From: Cellvibrionales bacterium UBA4451
Lineage (GTDB): Bacteria; Pseudomonadota; Gammaproteobacteria; Pseudomonadales; Porticoccaceae
Assembly: GCA_002390285.1 (NCBI GenBank)
Contig: DGPB01000011.1
Location: 121,440 to 185,439, forward strand
Reading direction: 5' to 3'
DNA length: 64,000 nucleotides
The notes under the pieces were generated by a model. It made no database searches and was not told the DNA's origin. It saw only the letters and a list, made by a program, of their open reading frames with translations. Position numbers and translations under genes: made by a program. Positions 1 to 7,835 of this stretch are shown piece by piece (within the stretch, counting starts at the first letter, position 1; every line of letters starts with the position of its first letter).

Positions 1-103
1 CTGGCACTCTGCCCTATGGAGCCCGGACTTTCCTCCCCTACTCACCCAATATCACCGATGGAAATATCGAGAAAACGTAGCGGCGATCGCCCAGCCAACT
101 CCC
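1..103 (-). ncRNA. rnpB: RNase P RNA, 5' part, cut by window edge
   Basis: Read on the minus strand, positions 1-40 give GGGGAGGAAAGTCCGGGCTC followed by CATAGGGCAGAGTGCCAG, the hallmark conserved block of bacterial type A RNase P RNA. Upstream of it lies GCGATCGCCGCT, comparable to the GACAGTCGCCGCTT segment near the 5' end of the E. coli molecule. The 5' end is therefore near 100-105, and most of the ribozyme lies beyond the left edge. The RNA is the catalytic subunit that matures tRNA 5' ends. In Pseudomonas rnpB sits next to rsmI; here a ParA gene separates them. The identification is seen directly; the exact 5' end is estimated. Confidence 0.93.
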
Positions 104-109
104 GCGGCA

Positions 110-137
110 AGGGTACCATGAAACAAACGATCGACAA
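110..137 (-). promoter_or_regulatory. candidate rnpB promoter
   Basis: On the minus strand TTGTCG (137-132) and TACCCT (115-110) are separated by 16 bases and lie just upstream of the estimated RNA start. A GC-rich stretch (GCCGCGGG) follows the -10, as expected of a stringently controlled stable-RNA promoter. The hexamers match the sigma-70 consensus only moderately. Confidence 0.35.
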
Positions 138-271
138 CAGATCATTGCCGCCACACCGCCATGTCAAACCGCCCATCGACATTGGTAATTTATGACCCAA
201 TCGATATTTAAAATGCCATTTCTTCGCTAGGCTTCCAGTCATGTCAAAATTGTGTCAGAACCTAGGTACCA

Positions 272-973
272 GTGATGTTAAGAATCGTCGTAATAAATCC
301 TAAAGGGGGGTGCGGAAAGACAACCATCTCTACCAACCTAGCCAGCTATTTCGGCAACCAAGGCGACGTGACCACGCTGATGGACTTGGACCCCCAGGGG
401 GCGAGTGTATTTTGGTCCCACTCGCGTCCTGAACAAGCTCCCTTCGTACAACTCGTGGATGCTCACAACTGCTCACACAATGTCACCCGAAGTTGGGCTA
501 TTCAACCGCCACGAAACACTGAGGTCTTAATACTAGATACTCCAGCCCGGCCGGATTTAACTTCCTTAAGCCCTCTGCTCAGAGAAGCAACGGCGATCCT
601 ACTACCGGTACTTCTCAATGAATTTGACTTACATGCCATTGCCAATACAGTTCAGCAATTACGAAGGGCTTTACCCTCTCATAAAAATATGGCCCTAATT
701 ATCAACCGCGCCACAAAAACCAGCGGTATCAGACACAAGACTGACAAGCTATCTAAAGAGTTAGGACTGCCCGTTATTGCCACACTGCGAGATACTCGAA
801 ACTACGTTCAAGCGGCAGCCAGCGGATTGGGTGTTTGTGAAATGAAGGGCGCTCACTATATGAGAGACAAGTCAGATATGGCACAGATTGCACAGTGGTG
901 TGATAAAAAACGACCCAACGATACTTTTCAGCGCCTTAATCCTGACACCATTGCTTTGGCCAGCACGGCCTAA
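272..973 (+). CDS. orphan ParA-family ATPase
   Basis: A 233-residue P-loop ATPase of the ParA/MinD superfamily. The deviant Walker A motif KGGCGKTT is at about residues 11-18, the Walker A' motif LMDLDPQG at about 36-43, and a Walker B-like LILDTPA at about 87-93. Such proteins dimerise on ATP, bind DNA or membrane, and position a cargo such as plasmids, chromosome origins or protein clusters. No parB-like or cargo-like gene adjoins it: rnpB lies upstream and convergent rsmI downstream. The start is GTG at 272 or ATG at 275, with no strong ribosome-binding site. The protein lacks an N-terminal DNA-binding extension, so it resembles small type Ib or orphan ParAs. The cargo is unknown. Confidence 0.85.
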   Translation: MMLRIVVINPKGGCGKTTISTNLASYFGNQGDVTTLMDLDPQGASVFWSHSRPEQAPFVQLVDAHNCSHNVTRSWAIQPPRNTEVLILDTPARPDLTSLSPLLREATAILLPVLLNEFDLHAIANTVQQLRRALPSHKNMALIINRATKTSGIRHKTDKLSKELGLPVIATLRDTRNYVQAAASGLGVCEMKGAHYMRDKSDMAQIAQWCDKKRPNDTFQRLNPDTIALASTA

Positions 974-998
974 AGAGATGACGAGAAAGCTTTCTGGT

Positions 999-1835
999 TT
1001 ACACTTTTAATGAAAGCGCTAACTGATAGAGGGCATTTTTTTGACCGCCGGTAATTTTGGCTGCCAAGGACGCCGCCTGCTTCAACGGCAGTTCATCGAG
1101 CAATAATGATAGAACGCGCTCTTGTTCACCGTTATCGGGAACCTCTGCAGCAACATCCAGTCCCCGTAGAATCAACACAATTTCTCCCTTTTGTTGATTG
1201 CTATCGGCAACAACCTGCTGATGAATGTCCATCAGCGTCCCTGTCAAAAAGGTCTCGTAAGTTTTGGTGAGCTCTCGAGCCATCACTGCCTCACGCTCTG
1301 CCCCAAACGCGCCAGCCATATCAGCAAGTGTGTCCACAATACGGTGGGGCGATTCGTAAAAAATCAGAGTACGGGGCTCTTTGGCCAAACTCTCAAATTT
1401 TTTTATTCGAGCCGATGACTTGTGGGGTGAGAACCCCTCAAAAGTAAAACGATCACTGGGTAGCCCAGAGGCGCAGAGCGCAGCGATGATGGCACAGGGG
1501 CCGGGGACAGGAATGACTTTGAATCCACCCAATCTAACGGCCCTCACCAATTTGTAACCGGGATCAGAGATTAAAGGCGTACCTGCATCAGATATCAGCG
1601 CCACTGCTTGGCCAGCCTCAAGCGCATTAATAATCCGCGCTGCTTGCCGATCATCGCCGTGATCATGGTAGGCCACCAAAGGTGTTTCTATACCAAGATG
1701 CTTCAATAATCGGCCACTGTGACGTGTATCTTCTGCAGCAATGAGATCAACTGCATGGAGAACATCCACAGCACGGGGTACCATATCCCCCAAATTGCCT
1801 ATGGGCGTGGCCACCACATATAATTCACCTGCCAT
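999..1835 (-). CDS. rsmI: 16S rRNA (cytidine-1402-2'-O)-methyltransferase
   Basis: RsmI uses S-adenosylmethionine to 2'-O-methylate C1402 of 16S rRNA in the decoding centre. The sequence opens with the family signature LYVVATPIGNLGD and contains the SAM-binding stretch ISDAGTPLISDPG and the YESPHR motif of this tetrapyrrole-methylase-fold family. The length of about 278 residues is normal. I place the start at ATG 1835, which has AGGTG eight bases upstream and fits the family N-terminus; a GTG at 1847 would add four residues. It is transcribed divergently from lpoA, whose start is only 14 bases away, so each promoter must lie within the other gene's 5' region. Confidence 0.95.
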   Translation of the reverse strand: MAGELYVVATPIGNLGDMVPRAVDVLHAVDLIAAEDTRHSGRLLKHLGIETPLVAYHDHGDDRQAARIINALEAGQAVALISDAGTPLISDPGYKLVRAVRLGGFKVIPVPGPCAIIAALCASGLPSDRFTFEGFSPHKSSARIKKFESLAKEPRTLIFYESPHRIVDTLADMAGAFGAEREAVMARELTKTYETFLTGTLMDIHQQVVADSNQQKGEIVLILRGLDVAAEVPDNGEQERVLSLLLDELPLKQAASLAAKITGGQKNALYQLALSLKV

Positions 1836-1849
1836 AAGAACTGACACCT

Positions 1850-3691
1850 ATGCCTAAAATTCGGATCACGATAATAGCCCTGAGCTTGCTGACGTTGTTA
1901 ATGGGCGGCTGCACAGGGCAGTCCCGAACTGAAATCACTAGCATACCTCCAGCCCAATCCCTTACAGAACAGGCTGACAAGGCCCTATCCCAAGCCGCCA
2001 GCAGCATAGCACCGCAACAACAACTGCACCAACTAGCTGCAGCCGAGTTATTTTCAAAGGCCGGTAAAAATGATCGAGCTCTGATGGTATTGGAGAAGAT
2101 CTCTCCCGCCCCACTACCAACTGAGCAGTTTGCTAAATACACGCTAATGTATTCTGAGCTTGCACTCGCCAGCGATCATTTCTTTTTGGCTCGACAACTG
2201 CTTTCCAGCCAACGAATAGAGCAAGAGTGGCGACAATTACCCCTTCCACAACAACAACAATGGCACCGACTGCGTGGCGAGCTTTATTCTCTGCTGGGTG
2301 ATAGCAAGAACAGCATCCAGGCTTATATGGCGCTATCAGCGCTCTCAGCCACTTCACAGGACCGTCAAGAAGCACATGACAAGCTCTGGTTTGTACTGAA
2401 CCAAGTGAGTCACGACAATCTAGAAAAACTGGCTAACACTGAACAGAATTCGACGTTACTAGGGTGGTACTCTCTTGCCAGCATCACTCGAAACAACCAA
2501 GGAGATGTGCGCCATCAGCTCTCACTCATCACTGAATGGCAACGGACTCAGCCCAGCCACCCCGCCTCCTTGATACCACCTACTAGCCTGCTATCTACCC
2601 AACAAACCGCCGGCGACCTTCCTCAAAGGATTGCCCTACTACTACCCTTACAGGGAGGATTGGTTCAAGCAGGGAAGGCCATCCGTAACGGTTTTCTCGC
2701 AGCTTGGTACGACGTCCAAAGCCACTATGGCGGAACACCCATGGTTCGCTTCTACGATACCGCCTCCAGCGAGGATATTACTGTCCTTTATCAGCAGGCT
2801 GTCGCCGATGGCGCACAACTGGTGATTGGCCCAGTACAAAAAGAAAAAGTACGGCAGCTGCTCAGCCTTTCTGAGTTGCCAGTACCCACCATTGCGCTTA
2901 ATTACATAGAATTACCTCTCTCCGCTGCTCCAAAAAACCTTTTCCAATTTGGGCTTTCCGTAGCAGATGAAGCGAAACAAATTGCAGATCGAGCATGGAT
3001 TGAAGGCCAACGAACAGCGCTTACTATCACACCGAACAACAGCTGGGGCGAGAGAACCCTATCCGCTTTCCGCGACCGGTGGCAGGAGAAAGGTGGCATC
3101 CTTATCGAAGCCCCCCCCTATGGCACATCACAAAGTGATTTTGCCCCGCTGCTTAAACCTGTATTAAATCTCGACCACAGCGACACGCGTAAAAAGCGAT
3201 TAGAACAGTTACTTGGAAAATCACTAGAACATACCCCTCGTCGTCGACAGGATGTTGATATGGTGTTTATGGCCGCTTATCCAGATCATGCCCGGCAAAT
3301 CAAACCCACTCTCGACTTTCTATTTGCCAGTGACCTGACGGTATACGGGACATCTCACCTCTACACAGGGGCTCAAAATTCAGGACGAAACCGTGATCTT
3401 GAGGGCATTCGCTTTATCGCAACGCCCTGGACTTTACCCGGCACTACCGATGAAAAATTACAGCCCGCAACGGAGTTACCCGCTCTGTACCGCCACATAT
3501 TTGCCTTGGGTATTGATGCGTACCATCTACATCAGTGGTTGCCCCAAATGATACGCCAACCAAGCACTCGTCTATTTGGTAGTACTGGCACTCTGCAACT
3601 AAACCCGCAGGGTGCCATTGAGCGCGAGCAGCCTTGGGCAGTATTTCGCGGTGGCAGAGTGCAGTCCGCGCAACAACTCATCGTGGATTAA
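1850..3691 (+). CDS. lpoA: outer-membrane lipoprotein activator of PBP1a (LpoA)
   Basis: A 613-residue lipoprotein. A hydrophobic signal ends in the lipobox LMGGC, with the lipidated Cys at about residue 21. The N-terminal half is alpha-helical and TPR-like with many Gln, and the C-terminal half (about residues 260-610) has a periplasmic-binding-protein fold, including a RIALLLPLQGG entry strand. LpoA spans the periplasm from the outer membrane and stimulates the transpeptidase activity of PBP1a in peptidoglycan synthesis. Orthologues (YraM) usually stand between rsmI and yraN, as here. It probably shares a transcript with yraN, diaA and dolP, although a 78-base gap follows it. Confidence 0.93.
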   Translation: MPKIRITIIALSLLTLLMGGCTGQSRTEITSIPPAQSLTEQADKALSQAASSIAPQQQLHQLAAAELFSKAGKNDRALMVLEKISPAPLPTEQFAKYTLMYSELALASDHFFLARQLLSSQRIEQEWRQLPLPQQQQWHRLRGELYSLLGDSKNSIQAYMALSALSATSQDRQEAHDKLWFVLNQVSHDNLEKLANTEQNSTLLGWYSLASITRNNQGDVRHQLSLITEWQRTQPSHPASLIPPTSLLSTQQTAGDLPQRIALLLPLQGGLVQAGKAIRNGFLAAWYDVQSHYGGTPMVRFYDTASSEDITVLYQQAVADGAQLVIGPVQKEKVRQLLSLSELPVPTIALNYIELPLSAAPKNLFQFGLSVADEAKQIADRAWIEGQRTALTITPNNSWGERTLSAFRDRWQEKGGILIEAPPYGTSQSDFAPLLKPVLNLDHSDTRKKRLEQLLGKSLEHTPRRRQDVDMVFMAAYPDHARQIKPTLDFLFASDLTVYGTSHLYTGAQNSGRNRDLEGIRFIATPWTLPGTTDEKLQPATELPALYRHIFALGIDAYHLHQWLPQMIRQPSTRLFGSTGTLQLNPQGAIEREQPWAVFRGGRVQSAQQLIVD

Positions 3692-3769
3692 GGTCTACAC
3701 ATATACCGGGCTTAACGTTAAACAAGGACACATCCATAAAAGTATCAACACGATAAAAAGGATTTTATA

Positions 3770-4159
3770 GTGATGTTCAGGCAAGAGAATAATACTGATG
3801 GCAACTTGGGCGCCCGCGCAGAACAATGGGCACAACAGTATTTAAAAAACCAGGGGTTAAACATTGTCACCAACAACTATCGTACTCCCCAGGGTGAAAT
3901 TGATCTGATTATGCGAGAAGGTAACACCTTGGTGTTTGTTGAGGTGCGACTACGAAGTGCCAGAACGTTTGGCAGCGCCGCTGAAAGTATTGATGCTCGG
4001 AAACAACAGCGCCTAATTCGTGCAGCTAAACACTACTTACAGGCAGAAGAGATATGGGATCAGGTTCCCTGTCGGTTTGATGCAATCTGCCTAGGTAAAG
4101 ACCCCGACAACAGCAATAAGTATCAGGTAGAATGGCTGCGCAATGCCTTTAGCACGTAA
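3770..4159 (+). CDS. yraN: YraN/UPF0102 family endonuclease-like protein
   Basis: A 129-residue protein of the UPF0102 family, which has a restriction-endonuclease-like core. The nuclease-type motif is visible as GEIDLIM (about residues 43-49) followed by LVFVEVRLRS (about 55-64), which supplies the Asp and Glu-x-Arg residues expected to bind metal. A biological substrate is not established for the family. The start is GTG 3770 or ATG 3773, after an A/T-rich leader containing AAAAAGGA. It sits between lpoA and diaA, its standard place in gammaproteobacteria, and diaA follows after eight bases. Confidence 0.9.
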   Translation: MMFRQENNTDGNLGARAEQWAQQYLKNQGLNIVTNNYRTPQGEIDLIMREGNTLVFVEVRLRSARTFGSAAESIDARKQQRLIRAAKHYLQAEEIWDQVPCRFDAICLGKDPDNSNKYQVEWLRNAFST

Positions 4160-4167
4160 AGAGAATC

Positions 4168-4755
4168 ATGGAATCAAACGTTATTGAGCAATTTCACCAG
4201 AGCATCGAGGCAAAGATGGCCTGTGGTGAAATACTAGCACCACTGATTGTCGAAGCTAGTTCCCGTGTTGTTCAACAATTACTTCAAGAACACAAAATTC
4301 TTTGCTGTGGTAATGGTCTATCGGCATCTCTTGCTAATATGCTCACCCAATCACTGATGCTTCAGTACAAACTTGAGCGACCGGGCTTTCCTGCCATCAG
4401 CCTCAACAGCAACTCTGCCACTATTACCGCTATTGGGCACCACCATAGCGCCAGTGAAGTCTTCAGCAAACAGGTTCGTACACTGGGCCAAGCAGGGGAT
4501 TTGCTCATCATCTTCAGCAATGGAACAAATCCAAGCAACCTTGTGCAGGCTATCCACACTGCACATGATAGGTCTATGTCTGTGATCGGTTTTACCGGGG
4601 CAGGAGATACCGATCTTTCTGCACTTTTAAGCGGTGAAGATATCGAAATACAGGTCGACCACCATGACAGGCATAGGATTAGCGAAGTCCAAATGCTAAG
4701 TCTATTTTGCCTCTGTGAGCTTATCGACCAACAATTATTTGGAGGAACCCCCTGA
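4168..4755 (+). CDS. diaA: DiaA-like SIS-domain protein
   Basis: A 195-residue SIS-domain protein of the DiaA/GmhA group. DiaA tetramers bind DnaA and time replication initiation at oriC. The sugar-phosphate-binding loop reads GNGLSASLANML, while DiaA and GmhA typically carry GNG(G/T)SAA.AQHF, so the loop has diverged. The downstream landmarks ERPGFPAISLN, KQVRTLGQAGDLLII and ISEVQMLSLFCLCELID match DiaA well. Synteny (lpoA-yraN-diaA-dolP) also supports DiaA over a heptose isomerase. Its TGA stop overlaps the ATG of dolP, which suggests translational coupling. Confidence 0.88.
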   Translation: MESNVIEQFHQSIEAKMACGEILAPLIVEASSRVVQQLLQEHKILCCGNGLSASLANMLTQSLMLQYKLERPGFPAISLNSNSATITAIGHHHSASEVFSKQVRTLGQAGDLLIIFSNGTNPSNLVQAIHTAHDRSMSVIGFTGAGDTDLSALLSGEDIEIQVDHHDRHRISEVQMLSLFCLCELIDQQLFGGTP

Positions 4756-5327
4756 TGTTGCCACGACTGACCGCTCTACTTTTAATCTGTAGCGTCACTC
4801 TGGCTGGCTGTACCAGTATTATCCATGCCACCACCGATGAACCGATCCAACCTGACCCAACTAACACCTCCATAGGCACCGATATTGACGACTGGCAGTT
4901 AGAAACTCTGATCGGCGTCAATATTAAAAAAGCTCACCCCGACCTTGAGAAAGCGCATATCAATATCAACTCCTATAACGGCGTGGTACTACTGACAGGT
5001 GAGGTGCCTTCCACTCAGGTACGCACTTTGGCGGGCAATGAGGCAAGAAATTTCAGGGGCGTCCGACAGGTCCACAATGAGCTACAGGCACGGGAACAAT
5101 CCTCGCTAATTTCGCGTAGCAAAGACACCTGGCTGTCCACCAAGGTAAAAACCAAATTGATTGCCGAGAAAGAGATGAAGTCTTCCTCTGTCAAGATAGT
5201 CACTGAAGGTAGTGTTATATATCTAATGGGCTTAGTGACCCATGATACAGCTGGCAAGGCTGCACAAATTGCCAGCAAAACTCGTGGTGCAAAACGGGTC
5301 GTTAAAGTATTTGAATATATTGACTAG
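4755..5327 (+). CDS. dolP: DolP (YraP) dual-BON-domain outer-membrane lipoprotein
   Basis: A 190-residue lipoprotein with a signal ending in the lipobox LAGC (Cys at about residue 18). Two BON domains follow: the first at about residues 48-115, with the typical NSYNGVVLLTGEVPS hairpin, and the second at about 122-190, with VTEGSVIYLMGLVTHD. DolP maintains outer-membrane integrity, associates with anionic phospholipid and the BAM complex, and affects amidase activation at the division site. It is the last gene of the lpoA cluster and is followed by an intrinsic terminator. Confidence 0.9.
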   Translation: MLPRLTALLLICSVTLAGCTSIIHATTDEPIQPDPTNTSIGTDIDDWQLETLIGVNIKKAHPDLEKAHININSYNGVVLLTGEVPSTQVRTLAGNEARNFRGVRQVHNELQAREQSSLISRSKDTWLSTKVKTKLIAEKEMKSSSVKIVTEGSVIYLMGLVTHDTAGKAAQIASKTRGAKRVVKVFEYID

Positions 5328-5343
5328 CACATACCATGGGCAT

Positions 5344-5377
5344 AAAAAAACCGGCGCTCAATAGCGTCGGTTTTTTC
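5344..5377 (+). terminator. intrinsic terminator after dolP
   Basis: AAAAAACCGGCGCT, a CAAT loop, then AGCGTCGGTTTTTT. The single imperfect pair is G.T on the plus strand, which can wobble in plus-strand RNA but would be C.A on the other strand. The hairpin is therefore optimised for the dolP transcript, though it could also affect the convergent thiolase transcript. Confidence 0.85.
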
Positions 5378-5415
5378 TACATTTTTATCCACTAGCGCAG
5401 ACTAAACAAGAGGTA

Positions 5416-6594
5416 TTACATCAGCTCTAGAGCAACAGCAGTAGCTTCCCCTCCGCCGATACAAATACTGGCAACACCCTTAGCTTTATCGTAAGTCTGC
5501 ATAGCAGACAGTAGCGTTACAATAATGCGGGCACCGGAAGCACCAATTGGATGACCCAAAGCGCAGGCACCGCCGTGAACATTGACCTTTTCATGGGGTA
5601 GATCGAGCTCTTTCATGGCCGCCATGGTCACGGTGGCAAAAGCCTCGTTGATCTCATACAAATCCACCTCGTCTTTTGACCAACCCACCTTCTTAAGTAA
5701 CTTTTGGATGGCACCCACAGGCGCTGTGGTAAACCACTCTGGGTCCTGAGAGTTCGTAGTATGAGCACAGATTTTAGCCAGTGGCTTGAGGCCCATCTCT
5801 TCTGCCACAGACAAACGTGTTAAAACTAATGCCGCGGCACCATCACTAATAGAGCTAGAGTTTGCTGCCGTAACAGACCCATCCTTTTTAAAGGCCGGCC
5901 TCATTTGGGGGATTTTGTCAGGATTACCTTTCCCTGGTTGCTCATCGGTATCATAGACGACATCACCACGACGGCTTTTCACCGTAAAGGGGGTGATTTC
6001 CTGCTCAAACTTTCCTTCTACAATAGCTTTTTGTGCCCGCTCTAGAGAGGTAATCGCAAAAGCATCCTGCTCCTCACGAGTAAAGCCATATTTATCAACA
6101 CACTGCTCAGCAAATAACCCCATAGCTCCTGCAGTATAGGCATCTTCCAAGCCATCCATCGTCATGTGGTCATGAATTTTGGCATCACCAAACCGGTAGC
6201 CTCCGCGCCCCTGAAGCATTAAGTAGGGTGCATTGGTCATGCTTTCCATGCCACCGGCAACAGCAATGTCCACATGACCTAACGTCAAACTATCCCACGC
6301 ATTCATGGTAGCCTTCATGCCAGAACCGCATACCTTGTTCAGGGTGGTAGCGCCAACACTCGTTGGCAACCCAGCACCCAGTGCGGCTTGCCTAGCAGGA
6401 GCCTGTCTCAAACCGGCAGTTAGGCAGCAACCCATATCAACAGAGCCAATTTTTTCCGGAGCAACACCTGCACGCTCCACAGCAGCCTTGATAGCCGCTG
6501 CACCCAGTTCTGTTGAAGGTACGCCATCGAATTGGCCTTGCATACTACCAATTGGCGTTCTCGCCATTCCGACAATTACAATTGGATCTAACAT
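5416..6594 (-). CDS. acetyl-CoA acetyltransferase (thiolase)
   Basis: A 392-residue type II thiolase that condenses two acetyl-CoA to acetoacetyl-CoA, or cleaves it in fatty-acid, ketone-body or amino-acid catabolism. All catalytic motifs are present: nucleophile Cys89 in NKVCGSGMKA, NEAFA, His348 in GGACALGHPIGASG, and Cys378 in CIGGGEA. It starts with ATG 11 bases after the sspB stop, so it is probably the third gene of an sspA-sspB-thiolase transcript. In Pseudomonas I recall nothing between dolP and sspB, so this is an insertion into a conserved block. The degradative or biosynthetic direction cannot be told from sequence; AtoB/PhaA-like is the best guess. Confidence 0.92.
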   Translation of the reverse strand: MLDPIVIVGMARTPIGSMQGQFDGVPSTELGAAAIKAAVERAGVAPEKIGSVDMGCCLTAGLRQAPARQAALGAGLPTSVGATTLNKVCGSGMKATMNAWDSLTLGHVDIAVAGGMESMTNAPYLMLQGRGGYRFGDAKIHDHMTMDGLEDAYTAGAMGLFAEQCVDKYGFTREEQDAFAITSLERAQKAIVEGKFEQEITPFTVKSRRGDVVYDTDEQPGKGNPDKIPQMRPAFKKDGSVTAANSSSISDGAAALVLTRLSVAEEMGLKPLAKICAHTTNSQDPEWFTTAPVGAIQKLLKKVGWSKDEVDLYEINEAFATVTMAAMKELDLPHEKVNVHGGACALGHPIGASGARIIVTLLSAMQTYDKAKGVASICIGGGEATAVALELM

Positions 6595-6605
6595 AACTCT
6601 ATCCT

Positions 6606-7043
6606 CTATTTAACCACTCTCAAGGAGGGTTTCTTGCTAGCTTCACCAGAACCGCTGCCTTTAGGGGGGGCATCTGAACGCGATACCGATTTAACCGGTG
6701 CCGGCCCGATGGGCTCTGGCCCGCTGGAATCTTCTGGTTGAAACATCATTCCCTGACCATTTTCTTGGGCATAAATACCCATAATCGATAGAATAGGCAA
6801 CCTAATCTCTCTCGGTACTCCACCAAAACGAGTGCTGAAAGAAATTTCTGTATTGTTCATCACCAGCCCGGTTATCGCCCGCGGCACAAGGTTCAAGACA
6901 ATCTGCCCATCACTCACATGTTCCTGAGGCACTTCCACTCCAGGAAAGAAAGCATTCACCGCCATATAAGGCGTGCACTCATTATCGACAATCCAGTCGT
7001 AAAACGCGCGAATCAAATAAGGTCTGTTTGATGTCATTTTCAT
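6606..7043 (-). CDS. sspB: ClpXP adaptor SspB
   Basis: SspB tethers ssrA-tagged peptides to ClpXP. The folded N-terminal domain (SNRPYLIRAFYDWIVDN through the IYAQENG region) is followed by a long flexible Gly/Pro/Ser linker and ends in KKPSLRVVK, which matches the ClpX-binding tail (LRVVK) of E. coli SspB. Starts are possible at ATG 7043 (MKMTSNRP) or 7037; the frame also opens further upstream without family support. It is co-oriented with sspA, but a hairpin sits between the two genes. The linker and tail are intact, so the adaptor should be functional. Confidence 0.93.
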   Translation of the reverse strand: MKMTSNRPYLIRAFYDWIVDNECTPYMAVNAFFPGVEVPQEHVSDGQIVLNLVPRAITGLVMNNTEISFSTRFGGVPREIRLPILSIMGIYAQENGQGMMFQPEDSSGPEPIGPAPVKSVSRSDAPPKGSGSGEASKKPSLRVVK

Positions 7044-7084
7044 GTGAACGGTATCAGGCATTATATTCCCGAGGGGCATTCTAT

Positions 7085-7115
7085 AAAAAAAGGAGCCTTA
7101 TATGCCCCTTTTTTT
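7085..7115 (-). terminator. hairpin between sspA and sspB
   Basis: A 12-bp stem (7085-7096 with 7104-7115) has A/T runs on both sides and a 7-base loop. The one imperfect pair is A.C on the plus strand but U.G in minus-strand RNA, so it folds best in the sspA transcript. It has seven U residues at its 3' side and may terminate or attenuate transcription before sspB. Confidence 0.7.
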
Positions 7116-7143
7116 ATTACCAATTTGTTGACCAAGATTAAGG

Positions 7144-7770
7144 TTACATTTCTTTTTCTAGCTCAGACAAGCTTTCCTGAAATGATTCCCTCTCAAACAG
7201 ACGCTCCATATAATCGTGTAAGGGCTTGGTCTGACGATTATTTGGTAGTTTGATGCCCAAGCTGGTCAACCTCCAGAGAATAGGCCCCAGGCAGCAGTCC
7301 ACTAAGGTAAATTCTTCATTCATAAAGTAAGGTAAATCAGTAAAGATGGGAGCAATACTAACGAGACTGTCTCGCAGATCTTTCCGCGCCTCTTCCGCAT
7401 CTTTGCCATTTGGATCGCTGACAATTTTGTCTACCTGAACACAGCAATCCTTTTCAATCCGGTGCATAAACTGCCGGCTGAGCGCCCTAGCTACTGGATA
7501 AACTGGCAGCAATGGCGGATGCGGAAATCGTTCATCCAAATATTCCATCATCACTTTAGTTTCATACAAGGCCAGATCACGATCAATCAGGGTTGGCAAT
7601 GAGGCATAAGGATTTACCTCGAGTACTTCTTCAGGTATCACTTTTCCATCGATACTTTCGATGTCAACAGTGACCCCTTTTTCCGCCAAGACAATGCGAA
7701 CCCGATGACTATAGTGACAATCAGGATCAGAATAAAATGTCATGGAAGATCGTTTTGCAACAACCCCCAT
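7144..7770 (-). CDS. sspA: stringent starvation protein A
   Basis: A 208-residue GST-fold protein that binds RNA polymerase and modulates stationary-phase and stress transcription. The N-terminal thioredoxin-like domain contains YSHRVRIVLAEKG, the SSPT motif equivalent SLPTLIDRDLALYET, and the very conserved MEYLDERFPHPPLLPVYPVAR. The C-terminal helical domain follows and ends in acidic residues (SELEKEM). The length and motifs match E. coli SspA. It is located directly downstream of petABC, as in Pseudomonas, and leads sspB. Confidence 0.95.
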   Translation of the reverse strand: MGVVAKRSSMTFYSDPDCHYSHRVRIVLAEKGVTVDIESIDGKVIPEEVLEVNPYASLPTLIDRDLALYETKVMMEYLDERFPHPPLLPVYPVARALSRQFMHRIEKDCCVQVDKIVSDPNGKDAEEARKDLRDSLVSIAPIFTDLPYFMNEEFTLVDCCLGPILWRLTSLGIKLPNNRQTKPLHDYMERLFERESFQESLSELEKEM

Positions 7771-7803
7771 ATTGAAACCTCGAGTTTAATTATAAAATTA
7801 GAT

Positions 7804-7826
7804 GGGCGGCTGATATACAGCCACCC
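7804..7826 (-). terminator. hairpin after the pet operon
   Basis: GGGCGGCTG, an ATATA loop, and CAGCCACCC form a 9-bp stem between petBC and sspA. The imperfect pair is C.A on plus and G.U on minus, so it folds fully in the petBC transcript. The following T stretch is weak (ATCTAATTTTAT on the minus strand), so termination may be partial and allow read-through into sspA. Confidence 0.6.
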
Positions 7827-7835
7827 CCATGAAAA

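Noticed and set aside
42..242. Minus-strand open frame of 66 codons
   Set aside because: It overlaps the RNase P RNA and its promoter region, and has no family-like features.
5388..5396. DnaA-box-like TTATCCACT
   Set aside because: A single near-match without AT-rich repeats or further boxes; no evidence of an origin.
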